This document shows positions 42,453 to 51,133 of a DNA stretch of 64,000 nt, one piece after another. The DNA lies in assembly GCF_030268045.1 (NCBI RefSeq), contig NZ_BSDC01000002.1, positions 124,001-188,000 on the forward strand, written 5' to 3'. The stretch is from Geothrix edaphica. Its GTDB lineage: Bacteria > Acidobacteriota > Holophagae > Holophagales > Holophagaceae. Every line of letters begins with the position of its first letter. Position 1 is the stretch's first letter. The notes below the pieces were generated by a model. The model did no database searches. It was not told the DNA's origin and saw only the letters and a program-made list of their open reading frames with translations. Made by a program: the position numbers and the translations under genes.

Positions 42453-43823
42453 CTACTCGCCTTCGTGGAATCCGTAGCGCTTGAGCTTCCGATAGAGGGT
42501 GGTCCGGTCCACCCCGAGGATCTCGGCGATCCGCTGCTTCTCCTTGTGCCGCCCCACGAGGATCTGGATGTAGCGGCGCTCCAGCTCGTCCAGGGAAGGC
42601 CAGTCCTCGATCAGGGAGGGGGTCCCCTCGGGAGACTCCGGCCTCAGCAGGGCCCGCTTGAGCACGTCGGCCTGGATCTTGGCCGGCAGGTCGTCCACGG
42701 TGATCTCCCGGCCCCGGCTCAGCTGGGTCAGGTTCTCCACGGCATTGCTCAGCTCGCGCACGTTGCCCGGCCAGGAATAGGCCTCGAGCACCCGGCGCGC
42801 CTCCGGGTGCAGGTGGTAGGTCTGCTGATCCTTCTGGCCGAACTCGGCCAGGAAGTGGTCCAGCAGCGCCCCCACGTCGTCCCCCCGCTCCCGGAGGGGC
42901 GGAACCGCCAGCTCCACCACACTGAGGCGGTAGTAGAGGTCCTCGCGGAAGGTCCCGGCCTTCACCATCTGCTGGAGGTCGCGGTTGGTCGCGGCGATGA
43001 CGCGGGAATCCACCTTGATGGTCTTGTTGCCCCCCACGCGGCGGATCTCCTGCTCCTGGAGCACCCGCAGCAGGCGCACCTGGAAGCTGGGACTGGTCTC
43101 CCCGATCTCGTCCAGGAAGATGGTGCCGCCGGAGGCCTCCTCGAAGAGGCCCGGCTTCTCGTTCACGGCGCCCGTGAAGGAGCCCTTCACGTGGCCGAAG
43201 AGCTCCGATTCCAGCAGGGTCTCCGTCAGGGCGCCGCAGTTCACGGCCACGAAGGCGCGGTCCCGGCGGTCGCTGGAGAGGTGGATGCTGCGGGCCACCA
43301 GCTCCTTGCCCGTGCCGCTCTCCCCGGTGATGAGCACCGTGGCCCGGCTGTTCTGGAGGCTGGCGATGGTCTTGTAGACCGCCATCATCTTTGCGCTGGA
43401 GCCGATCATGAGGCTGCGCCGGGCCTTGGGCGAGGCGTCCTGGGTTGCCCCCTGGCCGGCGGACTGCCGGCGGGCGAGGGCCCGCGTCACCAGGGCCTTC
43501 AGCTCCTCGTTGTTCCAGGGCTTGCTGAGGAAGTCGAAGGCCCCCTCCCGCACGGCCTCGATGGCGGTCTCCAGGGTGCCGAAGCCCGACAGCAGGATGG
43601 TGTCCACGCCCAGGGGCTTGGCCTCCCGCAGCAGGTCCAGGCCGTCCTTCTTGGCCTCCAGGTTGATGTCGGACAGCAGCAGGTCGAAGCCGCCCTTCCG
43701 CAGCAGCTCGATGGCCCGATCGGGGTGTGTGGCCTTGGCCACTTCGAGCCCCATCGTCCCCAGCAGCTCCTCCAGGAACTCGCAGGTCTCCTTGCTGTCA
43801 TCCACCACGAGGACCCGGGCCAT
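42453..43823 (-). CDS. NtrC-family sigma54-dependent response regulator
   Basis: 456 aa. Receiver domain (~1-120: VLVVDDSKETCEFL, phospho-Asp in LLLSDINLE). AAA+ domain (~145-380) with Walker A GESGTGKE, sigma54-contact loop GSFTGA (variant of GAFTGA), Walker B GGTIFLDEIG, and arginine-finger region. Fis-type HTH at the end (RIAEILGVDRTTLYRKLKRY). No histidine kinase gene adjacent. Divergent from a secreted DUF4412-like protein, a possible target. Confidence 0.93.
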   Translation of the reverse strand: MARVLVVDDSKETCEFLEELLGTMGLEVAKATHPDRAIELLRKGGFDLLLSDINLEAKKDGLDLLREAKPLGVDTILLSGFGTLETAIEAVREGAFDFLSKPWNNEELKALVTRALARRQSAGQGATQDASPKARRSLMIGSSAKMMAVYKTIASLQNSRATVLITGESGTGKELVARSIHLSSDRRDRAFVAVNCGALTETLLESELFGHVKGSFTGAVNEKPGLFEEASGGTIFLDEIGETSPSFQVRLLRVLQEQEIRRVGGNKTIKVDSRVIAATNRDLQQMVKAGTFREDLYYRLSVVELAVPPLRERGDDVGALLDHFLAEFGQKDQQTYHLHPEARRVLEAYSWPGNVRELSNAVENLTQLSRGREITVDDLPAKIQADVLKRALLRPESPEGTPSLIEDWPSLDELERRYIQILVGRHKEKQRIAEILGVDRTTLYRKLKRYGFHEGE

Positions 43824-43910
43824 CGCCACCCCCAGCCAAGAAGGTACCCCACCTGGCCCCGGCCCTGGTCCTGGCGTATGCTCTCGACATCCCTTCCACG
43901 GAGAATTCCC

Positions 43911-44645
43911 ATGCACACCCTTCTGGCACTTGCCCTCGGGATGGTTCTTTCCGCGACCAGCCTTTTCGCCGGCGACCTCACCATCACCTCTCAGGTCACG
44001 GGCAAGGGCGCCATGGCCAAGGACGGCTCCCAGGTGCAGTACCTCAGCGCCACGCGGATGCGGGTCAACCACGCGGGGGCGAAGGTCGACAGCCTGGTGG
44101 ACTACGGTCATGAGGTCATCTACAGCATCGACCACGCGAAGAAGGTCATCACCAAGTTCACCTTCAAGGACATGCAGGAAACCATGCAGGCCCTGGAGGA
44201 CCAGATGGCCGGCATGCCCGAGATGGTCACGAAGATGATGTTCGGCGATGTGTCCGAGGTGAAGGTCGAGCAGCTGGGCGCGGACACGGTCCTGGGCCGC
44301 CCCTGCAAGAAGGTCCGCATCACCCTGGGCAAGATGGTGGAGGAGCTGAGCATCGACCCCTCCCTCCAGTTCCCGATCAAGGACTACGCCCACTCCATGA
44401 CCATGCTCAACCGGGCCCCCGGTCCCATGGGCACCCTCTTCAAGCGGGTCTACCAGGAGACCGCCAAGCTCAAGGGCGTGCCCCTCCGCACGCACATCAC
44501 CGGCCTCATGGGCATGGACGTGACCACCGTGGCCACCGAGGTGTCCACCACCGCCATCCCCGAAAGCGCCTGGGCCCTGCCGGCCGGCTACACCATGAAG
44601 GATGGCGGCAAGGAGATGAAGGACGCCGTGAAGAGCAAGCACTGA
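43911..44645 (+). CDS. Secreted protein, possibly DUF4412-like
   Basis: 244 aa. Signal peptide HTLLALALGMVLSATSLFAG, then a beta-rich body with MRVNHAGAKVDSLVDYGHEV and VLGRPCKKVRITLGK, typical of periplasmic DUF4412-type proteins that read out bound cofactor or stress. Family call is tentative. GGAGA before ATG 43911. Divergently transcribed from the NtrC-type regulator with ~90 bp between them. Confidence 0.6.
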   Translation: MHTLLALALGMVLSATSLFAGDLTITSQVTGKGAMAKDGSQVQYLSATRMRVNHAGAKVDSLVDYGHEVIYSIDHAKKVITKFTFKDMQETMQALEDQMAGMPEMVTKMMFGDVSEVKVEQLGADTVLGRPCKKVRITLGKMVEELSIDPSLQFPIKDYAHSMTMLNRAPGPMGTLFKRVYQETAKLKGVPLRTHITGLMGMDVTTVATEVSTTAIPESAWALPAGYTMKDGGKEMKDAVKSKH

Positions 44646-44697
44646 GCTCCGGTTAGACTGGAGGGGGCCCTCGCGGGCCCCTTCCTTCGGAACCCCC

Positions 44698-44937
44698 ATG
44701 AGCGCCCAACCCTCCTTCGACGATGGCCTGGACCGGCTGGAGGCCCTGGTGCAGCAGCTGGAGTCTGGCAACCTCAGCCTGGAGGAGGCCCTCGCCAGGT
44801 TCGAAGAGGGCGTCCAGCTGAGCCAGGCCCTCCAGAAGCAGCTGGCCGAGGCCCAGCGCCGGGTCGAGGTCCTGAAGGCCGGCCTGGGCGGCGAATACCG
44901 GGCGGACCCCCTGGACGATGCGAAGGATGGCCGATGA
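44698..44937 (+). CDS. xseB: Exodeoxyribonuclease VII small subunit
   Basis: 79 aa: FDDGLDRLEALVQQLESGNL, SLEEALARFEEGVQLSQALQ and LAEAQRRVEVL are the family hallmark helical hairpin. Partner of XseA (not in window). Its stop overlaps ispA as ATGA, the common xseB-ispA-dxs arrangement. Confidence 0.94.
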   Translation: MSAQPSFDDGLDRLEALVQQLESGNLSLEEALARFEEGVQLSQALQKQLAEAQRRVEVLKAGLGGEYRADPLDDAKDGR

Positions 44938-45821
44938 GCGGCGCCGCCACGCAGGTCCAGGCCGACCTGGACCGCCTGCTTCCGCTGCTGGACACCGCCC
45001 TCACGGCCCCCTTCCGGGCGGGCGAGGCCGTCCGCCTGGGCGAGGCCATGCGCTACAGCCTGGAGGCCGGCGGCAAGCGCGTACGGCCCGTCCTCTGCCT
45101 CCTGGCCGCCGAGGCCGTGGGCGGCACCGCGGAACAGGCGCTCCCCGGGGCCCTGGCCCTGGAATACGTCCACACCTACTCCCTCATCCACGACGACCTG
45201 CCCGCCATGGACGACGACGACCTCCGCCGGGGCCGGCCCACCAATCACAAGGTCTTCGGCGAGGGCCACGCCATCTTGGCGGGCGATGCCCTGCTCACCG
45301 AGGCCTTCGGCGTGCTGGCCGCGGCGGACCTGGAGCCCGGCCGGCGGGCCGAGGCCCTGGCCCTGCTGGCCGAAGGCGCTGGCTGGCGGGGGATGGCCGG
45401 CGGGCAGGCCCTGGATCTCGAGGGCGAGACGCTCGAGTCCTATGACCTGGGCCACCTCCGGCTCATCCACCGCCTGAAGACCGGCGCCCTCCTGCGGGCC
45501 TCCCTGGAGATCGGCGCGGTGCTGGGCGGTGCCACCTCCGCGGATCGCGCCGCCCTGCGGGCCTATGGCGAGGCCATCGGCCTCGCGTTCCAGATCCAGG
45601 ACGACATCCTGGACGCCACCGCCACCGACGCCGATCTGGGCAAGCGCGCCGGAAAGGATGCGGGCAGGGGTAAGATCACCTACCCTTCGCTCCTGGGCCT
45701 GGACGGCGCCCGCAACGCCCTGAGTGAAGCCACCGAGACTGCCCTATGTCATCTAGCATCCCTTCCCAATCGCAGGTCTTTGGAAGCCTGGGCCCGGCAT
45801 CTGGCCCAGCGGGCGAAGTAG
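44934..45821 (+). CDS. ispA: Polyprenyl (farnesyl/geranylgeranyl) diphosphate synthase
   Basis: 295 aa trans-isoprenyl diphosphate synthase. First aspartate-rich motif DDLPAMDDDDLRRG, second DDILDATATDADLGKRAGKD. Builds C15/C20 prenyl diphosphates for quinones and undecaprenyl phosphate. In operon between xseB and dxs. Confidence 0.93.
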   Translation: MSGAATQVQADLDRLLPLLDTALTAPFRAGEAVRLGEAMRYSLEAGGKRVRPVLCLLAAEAVGGTAEQALPGALALEYVHTYSLIHDDLPAMDDDDLRRGRPTNHKVFGEGHAILAGDALLTEAFGVLAAADLEPGRRAEALALLAEGAGWRGMAGGQALDLEGETLESYDLGHLRLIHRLKTGALLRASLEIGAVLGGATSADRAALRAYGEAIGLAFQIQDDILDATATDADLGKRAGKDAGRGKITYPSLLGLDGARNALSEATETALCHLASLPNRRSLEAWARHLAQRAK

Positions 45822-45829
45822 GCACCCAG

Positions 45830-47755
45830 GTGGAGACCTCTTCCAGCCCCTATCCCCTGCTCGATTCCCTGGCGGCCCCCCAGCAGATCCGCCACTTCAC
45901 CCCGGAGCAGCTCGAGCGCCTGGCGGCCGAGGTGCGGGCCTTCATCATCACCTCCGTCTCCGAGACCGGCGGCCACTTCAGCTCCAACCTCGGCACGGTG
46001 GAATTGACCGTGGCCCTCTTCCACCACTTCGACTTCCTCCAGGACCGCATCGTGTGGGATGTGGGCCACCAGGCCTACCCGCACAAGATCCTCACGGGCC
46101 GCAAGGACCGCTTCCCCACCCTGCGCCAGCACCATGGCCTGTCGGGGTTCCTCAAGCGGGACGAGAGCCCCTACGACCACTTCGGCGCCGGCCACGCCAG
46201 CACCAGCATCTCCGCCGTGCTGGGCATGGCCAAGGCCCGGGACCTGCAGAAGCAGGACCACGCCTGCATCGCCGTCATCGGCGACGGCTCCATGACCGCG
46301 GGCATGGCCTTCGAGGGCCTCAACCAGGCCGGCTACCTGGAGGCGAAGAACTTCCTGGTGATCCTCAACGACAACGACATGAGCATCAACCCCAACGTGG
46401 GCTCGCTGCAGGGCTACCTGAACCAGATCATGTCGGGGCAGTACTACCAGCGCTGGCGCGACCGCATCGAGCATGCCATCAAGGCCATCCCCCTGGAGGG
46501 CCTCAGCAAGGGCGTGGCCAAGGCCGCCAAGTGGAGCGAGGAGAGCTTCAAGCGCCTCATGGTGCCCGGGCTGCTCTTCGAGGACCTGGGCTTCCGCTAC
46601 ATCGGGCCCGTGAACGGCCACGACGTGAACGCCACCTCCAAGGCGCTGGCCGAGGCCAAGGAGAAGATGAAGGAAGGCCCCGTCCTGCTCCACGTGCAGA
46701 CCAAGAAGGGCTACGGCTATGAGCCCGCCGTGCAGGACCCCCTCAAGTGGCATGGCGTCACCGCCTTCGACGCCGAGGCCGGCGAGATCATCAAGGTCCA
46801 GGGGGACCCGTCGAAGCCCGCCCCCCCCAGCTACACCAGCGTCTTCGGCAAGGCCCTCGTGGAGCTGGCGAAGAAGGACGAGAAGATCGTCGGCATCACG
46901 GCCGCCATGCTGGACGGCACAGGCCTGAACCTGTTCCAGAAGGCCTTCCCCGACCGCTGCTTCGACGTGGGCATCGCCGAGCAGCACGCCGTCACCTTCG
47001 CCGCGGGCCTGGCGGCCCAGGGCATGCGGCCCGTGTGCGCCATCTACAGCACCTTCCTCCAGCGGGGCTTCGACCAGGTGGCCCATGATGTCTGCATCCA
47101 GGACCTGCCCGTGACCTTCGCCCTGGACCGGGCGGGCATCGTGGGCGCCGACGGCCCCACTCACCATGGCCTCTACGACCTGGCCTACCTGCGCTGCCTG
47201 CCCAACATCATCCTCATGGCCCCCAAGGATGAGAATGAACTGCGGCGCATGCTCATGACGGCCCTCTACTGCGGGCACCCCGCCGCCCTCCGCTATCCCC
47301 GCGGCAATGGCCTGGGCGTGGCCCTGGAGGAACCCATCACGGCCCTGCCCGTGGGCAAGGGTGAGCTGCTCCGGGAAGGCAGCGACCTCCTGCTCTGCGC
47401 CCTGGGCGCGATGGTGGATCCGGCCCTGCGGATCGCGGAAACCCTGGCGGGGGAGGGCGTTTCCTGCGCCGTCATCAATGCCCGGTTCGTGAAGCCCCTG
47501 GACGAGGCCCTCCTCCATGCCTGGGCCGGCCGCTGCAAGGCCGTGGTCACCCTCGAGGAGGGCTGCGCCCCCGCCGGGTTCGGGGGGGCTGTGGCCGAAT
47601 CGCTGGCGGACGCGGGGCTGACCCGCCCCCTGCTCCGCTGCGCCGTTGCTGACCATCTGGTCCACCATGGCGACCCCAAGCGCCTGCTGGAGGAAGAGGG
47701 CCTCGGCCCCAAGTCCCTCGAGGGCAGGATCCGGACTTTCTTCCGTGACATTTAA
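45830..47755 (+). CDS. dxs: 1-deoxy-D-xylulose-5-phosphate synthase
   Basis: 641 aa. First step of the MEP isoprenoid pathway. ThDP motif GDGSMTAGMAFEGLNQAGYL, LNDNDMSINPNVG, IAEQHAVTFAAGLA, YSTFLQRGFDQ, RAGIVGADGPTHHG. GTG 45830 (8 bp after the ispA stop) gives a family-normal length; the alternative ATG 45746 would overlap ispA by 76 bp and add 28 unusual residues. Same pathway as ispA. Confidence 0.94.
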   Translation: METSSSPYPLLDSLAAPQQIRHFTPEQLERLAAEVRAFIITSVSETGGHFSSNLGTVELTVALFHHFDFLQDRIVWDVGHQAYPHKILTGRKDRFPTLRQHHGLSGFLKRDESPYDHFGAGHASTSISAVLGMAKARDLQKQDHACIAVIGDGSMTAGMAFEGLNQAGYLEAKNFLVILNDNDMSINPNVGSLQGYLNQIMSGQYYQRWRDRIEHAIKAIPLEGLSKGVAKAAKWSEESFKRLMVPGLLFEDLGFRYIGPVNGHDVNATSKALAEAKEKMKEGPVLLHVQTKKGYGYEPAVQDPLKWHGVTAFDAEAGEIIKVQGDPSKPAPPSYTSVFGKALVELAKKDEKIVGITAAMLDGTGLNLFQKAFPDRCFDVGIAEQHAVTFAAGLAAQGMRPVCAIYSTFLQRGFDQVAHDVCIQDLPVTFALDRAGIVGADGPTHHGLYDLAYLRCLPNIILMAPKDENELRRMLMTALYCGHPAALRYPRGNGLGVALEEPITALPVGKGELLREGSDLLLCALGAMVDPALRIAETLAGEGVSCAVINARFVKPLDEALLHAWAGRCKAVVTLEEGCAPAGFGGAVAESLADAGLTRPLLRCAVADHLVHHGDPKRLLEEEGLGPKSLEGRIRTFFRDI

Positions 47756-47837
47756 GTAAAACCTTGCGAAAGATCTCCAGCATTCCTATGGTTGGTCCCA
47801 ACCCACCGTGGCAGTGCGTTCTTTCCCCGAGGCTCTC

Positions 47838-48737
47838 GTGAGGTCATTTCCTATCTACGCGTCCATCCTGGGCGCCCTTCTCTGTCTAACCTCCGCGACG
47901 GGATCCGCCCAGGCCTGGGATGCTGCCAGTCGGGCCGCCAGCTGGGCCAAGCAGGACAAGGATGACTCCTTCACGTTCTACGACGCGGCCGGGCGCGTCC
48001 TGCACACCTGGGCCCGGGACGGCGGCCTCATGGGCACCCTCCCCCTCGGGAAGCTCGATGGCGAGCCCGACCGCTGGGTGATCGACCCCCGCAACACCGC
48101 CTGGGTCGCCCACGGGACCACCCTCACCCACATCGACCGGACCGGGCGCACCATGGGCAGCGTACGGCTTCCCGCCGAGGTCGGCGACATCAGCTGGGAT
48201 GCGGTGGGCATGATCCTCTCCTATCGGGCGGCCGAGCCCTATATCGAGAAGCGCGAGTTCCGCAACGCCGAGGTGATCTGGTCCTTCGGCGCCAAGCCCG
48301 CGAAGAAGGAGGGCTCCCTCCCCCAGAACCGGCGGCCCATCACCCTGGATGACAGCGGGAACATCCTGATGGCGGACGGGAACACCCTGAACCTCAGCAT
48401 CCTGGACGCCAATACCGGAAAGAAGATCGGGGAGACGAGTCTGCGCCACCAGGCGGCGCCAGCCCCGGCCCTGGAGGGCAGCCCCCTGGACCGCGGCCCC
48501 CTGGCCGTGTGGGTGGGCAAGGGCGTGGTCTTTGCCGCCCTGAAGGCCACGCAAGTGCCGGCGACCCAGCGGGGGACCTTCCAGGGCCTGGTGCTCGCCC
48601 GGCTGGACCTGCCGCACACAAGCGTGGAGTTCCTCCCCACCGGCCTGGACGACAGCCACATCCTCGTGGGGATCCTCGATTCCGACGCGGTATTCGTCAA
48701 CCCGAAGGGCGGTCTGATGCTGGTGAAGGTCAAGTAG
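47838..48737 (+). CDS. Secreted protein of unknown function, possibly beta-propeller
   Basis: 299 aa from GTG 47838 (GAGG upstream). Signal peptide RSFPIYASILGALLCLTSAT. Repeating beta-strand-like blocks (SFTFYDAAGRVLHTWARDGG, ITLDDSGNILMADGNTLNLS) suggest WD/propeller-like blades, but no family is recognised. ~80 bp after dxs. Confidence 0.55.
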   Translation: MRSFPIYASILGALLCLTSATGSAQAWDAASRAASWAKQDKDDSFTFYDAAGRVLHTWARDGGLMGTLPLGKLDGEPDRWVIDPRNTAWVAHGTTLTHIDRTGRTMGSVRLPAEVGDISWDAVGMILSYRAAEPYIEKREFRNAEVIWSFGAKPAKKEGSLPQNRRPITLDDSGNILMADGNTLNLSILDANTGKKIGETSLRHQAAPAPALEGSPLDRGPLAVWVGKGVVFAALKATQVPATQRGTFQGLVLARLDLPHTSVEFLPTGLDDSHILVGILDSDAVFVNPKGGLMLVKVK

Positions 48738-48761
48738 GTCGGACCCCTTCCAGACCGGCGT

Positions 48762-50369
48762 TCACTTGGCCTGGTTCAGCACCCGCTCCCGGTCGAGGTA
48801 GGGGATGGTCCGCCAGGCGTTGGGGACCGCCGGGTTCAGGGTGGGACGGGCCAGGACATAGGCCAGCAGCAGGTTGCGCTGAGAAGCCTCCGTCACCAGG
48901 TCCGGGGTTCCCTTGAAGCCGATGGCCTCCATGTAGCCGCCACCGCCCCCCAGCCGGTAGGTCGTGAGGGCCAAGGTGAAGGTCTGCTCCGGCTTCACGG
49001 GCTGGCCCTGGTAGCTGAGGCTGGCCACCCGGCTGCCGACCGGCCGCCCCAGGTTCAGCGCATAGGCCACGCCGTCCACCGTATCGAAGTCGTGGATCGG
49101 GACCTCGCGGTTGTAGAGCTCCGGCTCCCAGCTGTAGGTGTAGTGCCGGGCCGCGTGTTCCAGGTAGGCCTTGAGCTGGGCCCCGGTGATGCGAATGCGC
49201 GCCACCTGGTTCTCATAGGGCGCCAGGGCGTAGAACTGCCGCACGCTGGTGGGACCTTTGGGGATGAACAGCCGCGCCCCGGGGCTGGCGGCGGCGGAGA
49301 GTTGGGCCCCCGTGGCCTGGCGCTGCACCTGGTGGAGCAGCTGCATCAGCGGCGTGTCCTCCATGCGGGCCCAGCGGCTGTCGAGGTCCACCAGCAGGTT
49401 GGTGGCCGCCGTGTCCAGGTAGCGGTCCGTGGCGGCGCGCAGCTCCGCGGTCAGCCTCGCCACCTCCGGATCCGCGAGGGTATCGGCCTCCGGGCGGAGC
49501 AGGCGGCCCTGGGCCGCGCCCACGCGCCAGCGGCCCTTCTCCTTCCGGAGGCTGAGGTCCACCACGGCCAGGGCCCGCCCGTAGACCTGGGCCTGGAGGA
49601 TGGGGATGCCCTTGTACTCGGTCTGGATGGCTTGGTGGGTGTGGCCCGTGAAGATGGCATCCAGGCCCGGCACCTGGTCCGCCAGGCGCAGGGCCGCGTT
49701 CTCGTCGCCGGCGTGGCCATCCACCGTCCCCAGCCCCGAGTGGAGGAGCGCCACCACCACGTCGGCCTTCTCCTTCTCCCGCAGGCGCGGCACCAGCTCC
49801 CGGGCGGCGGCCACGATGTCCTGGAAGACCAGGTCCGTCGCATTCCGGGGGCCGGCCAGGGCCGCGGTCCGCGGCGTGGTGAAGCCCACCACCGCCACCC
49901 GCACCCCGCCCACGGTCACCAGGGTATGGGTGGGGAAGGCATGGAGGCCCCTGGCGGTCAGGGTGTTGGCGGACAGGAAGGGGAAGCGGGCCTGCTTCTC
50001 CACCTCGCGCAGCAGGTCCTGGCCGAAGTCGTACTCGTGGTTGCCCACGGCCATGGCGGCATAGCCCAGGGCGTTCATGATGGCCACGCTGGGCTCCGGA
50101 AGGTCCCGGCGCAGGGTGTTCCGGACATAGTTGAGCGGCTCGCCCTGGATCGTATCGCCGCAGTCCACCAGGATCGTGTCGGGGTTCAGGGCCCTCTGGC
50201 GGCGGATCAGCGTGGCGAGCTTTGCCCAGCCCTGGTTCGCGGGCTGGAGGCTGAAGGTCTCCTCGGCCATCACGTGCCCGTGCAGATCCGTCGTCCCAAG
50301 GATCTGAATCCGGGCCTCTTGGGCCTGGAGGCCCAGGGCGATCAACAGGATCCACAACCAATGCCGCAT
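48762..50369 (-). CDS. 5'-nucleotidase / 2',3'-cyclic phosphodiesterase-type enzyme, exported
   Basis: 535 aa. Signal peptide RHWLWILLIALGLQA. Metallophosphoesterase domain with metal ligands in LGTTDLHGHV, VDCGDTIQGEPLN, AVGNHEYDFG, and FTGHTHQAI. C-terminal 5'-nucleotidase substrate domain with DFDTVDGVAYALNLG and YRLGGGGGYMEA. Periplasmic nucleotide salvage. ATG 50369 with GGAGG. Confidence 0.93.
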   Translation of the reverse strand: MRHWLWILLIALGLQAQEARIQILGTTDLHGHVMAEETFSLQPANQGWAKLATLIRRQRALNPDTILVDCGDTIQGEPLNYVRNTLRRDLPEPSVAIMNALGYAAMAVGNHEYDFGQDLLREVEKQARFPFLSANTLTARGLHAFPTHTLVTVGGVRVAVVGFTTPRTAALAGPRNATDLVFQDIVAAARELVPRLREKEKADVVVALLHSGLGTVDGHAGDENAALRLADQVPGLDAIFTGHTHQAIQTEYKGIPILQAQVYGRALAVVDLSLRKEKGRWRVGAAQGRLLRPEADTLADPEVARLTAELRAATDRYLDTAATNLLVDLDSRWARMEDTPLMQLLHQVQRQATGAQLSAAASPGARLFIPKGPTSVRQFYALAPYENQVARIRITGAQLKAYLEHAARHYTYSWEPELYNREVPIHDFDTVDGVAYALNLGRPVGSRVASLSYQGQPVKPEQTFTLALTTYRLGGGGGYMEAIGFKGTPDLVTEASQRNLLLAYVLARPTLNPAVPNAWRTIPYLDRERVLNQAK

Positions 50370-50471
50370 GCAGCCTCCGGGGCCGGCCGCCAACCCGTGG
50401 TTGGATGGGACCGTCTTCAAGGGTAAACTTTCCCTTCACCCAAGGATGCCCCCTCTTTTCGGAGCCCCCCC

Positions 50472-50936
50472 ATGCAAGAAGTCCAGATCAAGGCCCCCAA
50501 GCACGAATTCACGCTGCTTTGCGATGACATCCGCCAGGAGGTGGGCGGCAAGACCTCGCTGATGGGCCTGTACGACCACCACATCGTGGTGCCCCAGGTG
50601 CCCTTCACCCTGCCCAAGGTGTGCTTCTACACCCGCTTCTCCCGCATGGACGGCCAGTTCAAGTTCGGCTTCTCCATCGTGAGCCCCACCGGCGACCGCA
50701 AGGACGTGATCCGCGACAGCGACGTGCAGATCCCCGACGGCGCCAAGGAAGGCACCTTCAATGTCATCGCGGCCCCCTTCGAGGTGAGCGGCGAGGGCGT
50801 CTATGAAGTGATCATCGCCCTCACCAAGGGTGCCGACCGCTTCGAGTACGTCTACAAGTTCGCCATCTCCGACGCCAGCCGCCTCCAGGCCGAGTACGAG
50901 AAGGCCATGGCCGAGGGCGCCCAGGCGGGGAATTAG
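50472..50936 (+). CDS. Conserved small protein, possibly DUF6941-like
   Basis: 154 aa, cytosolic, beta-rich: FTLLCDDIRQEVGGKTSLMG, LYDHHIVVPQ, then sandwich-like strands ending in a charged helix. The N-terminal CDD-IR-E-GGK-LMGLY pattern is like the DUF6941 family (unknown function). Followed by an intrinsic terminator. Confidence 0.55.
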   Translation: MQEVQIKAPKHEFTLLCDDIRQEVGGKTSLMGLYDHHIVVPQVPFTLPKVCFYTRFSRMDGQFKFGFSIVSPTGDRKDVIRDSDVQIPDGAKEGTFNVIAAPFEVSGEGVYEVIIALTKGADRFEYVYKFAISDASRLQAEYEKAMAEGAQAGN

Positions 50937-51028
50937 GCTATCAGCCATCAGCTATCGGCAATCAGCGCGGCGCCCCGGTGGGGCGCCGTTGCTTTTAGAC
51001 TGAGAGCTGACAGCTGAAAGCCGAGAGC
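50937..51028. repeat. TCAGC/GCTGA repeat pair flanking a terminator
   Basis: Left block of TCAGC words (50939-50966) and right block of CTGAGAGCTGACAGCTG type (50998-51028) frame the terminator of the preceding gene. Same repeat type as 11651-11703. Confidence 0.55.
50968..50988 (+). terminator. Terminator of the DUF6941-like gene
   Basis: 9-bp stem CGGCGCCCC/GGGGCGCCG, loop GGT, then TTGCTTTT. Confidence 0.85.
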
Positions 51029-51031
51029 CTC

Positions 51032-51124
51032 ATGAACGACCGATATGCCAAGCAACGCATCTTCTCGGTATCGCCAGCGGCGATACGCGAGACCTCCCCA
51101 TCCGGCCACCCAGCCCTCCCCTAG
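51032..51124 (+). pseudogene. Duplicated 5' fragment of the ThiF-like gene
   Basis: Reads MNDRYAKQRIF, the same start as the real gene at 51134 (MSIDRYAKQRIF), then breaks off into a palindrome (51063-51092) and stops at 51124. The shared 27 bp (51037-51063 and 51142-51168) lie 105 bp apart. Looks like an old gene start cut by a palindromic insertion; it could still be translated as a 30-aa leader. Confidence 0.7.
51063..51092. repeat. Palindromic hairpin (dispersed family)
   Basis: TCTCG-GTATCGCC-AGC-GGCGATAC-G-CGAGA; same family as 10196, 10300, 15113 and 52153, lying exactly at the break of the duplicated gene start. Confidence 0.8.
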
Positions 51125-51133
51125 GCACCAGGC

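Noticed and set aside
41311-42477. 388-aa Phe/Ala/Ser-rich plus-strand ORF resembling a membrane protein
   Set aside because: Exact antisense of the Lys/Ala repeat protein (AAG to CTT codons), which has a signal peptide, terminator and start site.
42426-44645. 739-aa plus-strand ORF covering the NtrC-type gene
   Set aside because: Only its last 244 codons (from 43911) are real; the front is antisense of the regulator.
45749-47668. 639-aa minus-strand ORF opposite dxs
   Set aside because: Antisense of a full DXS with all motifs.
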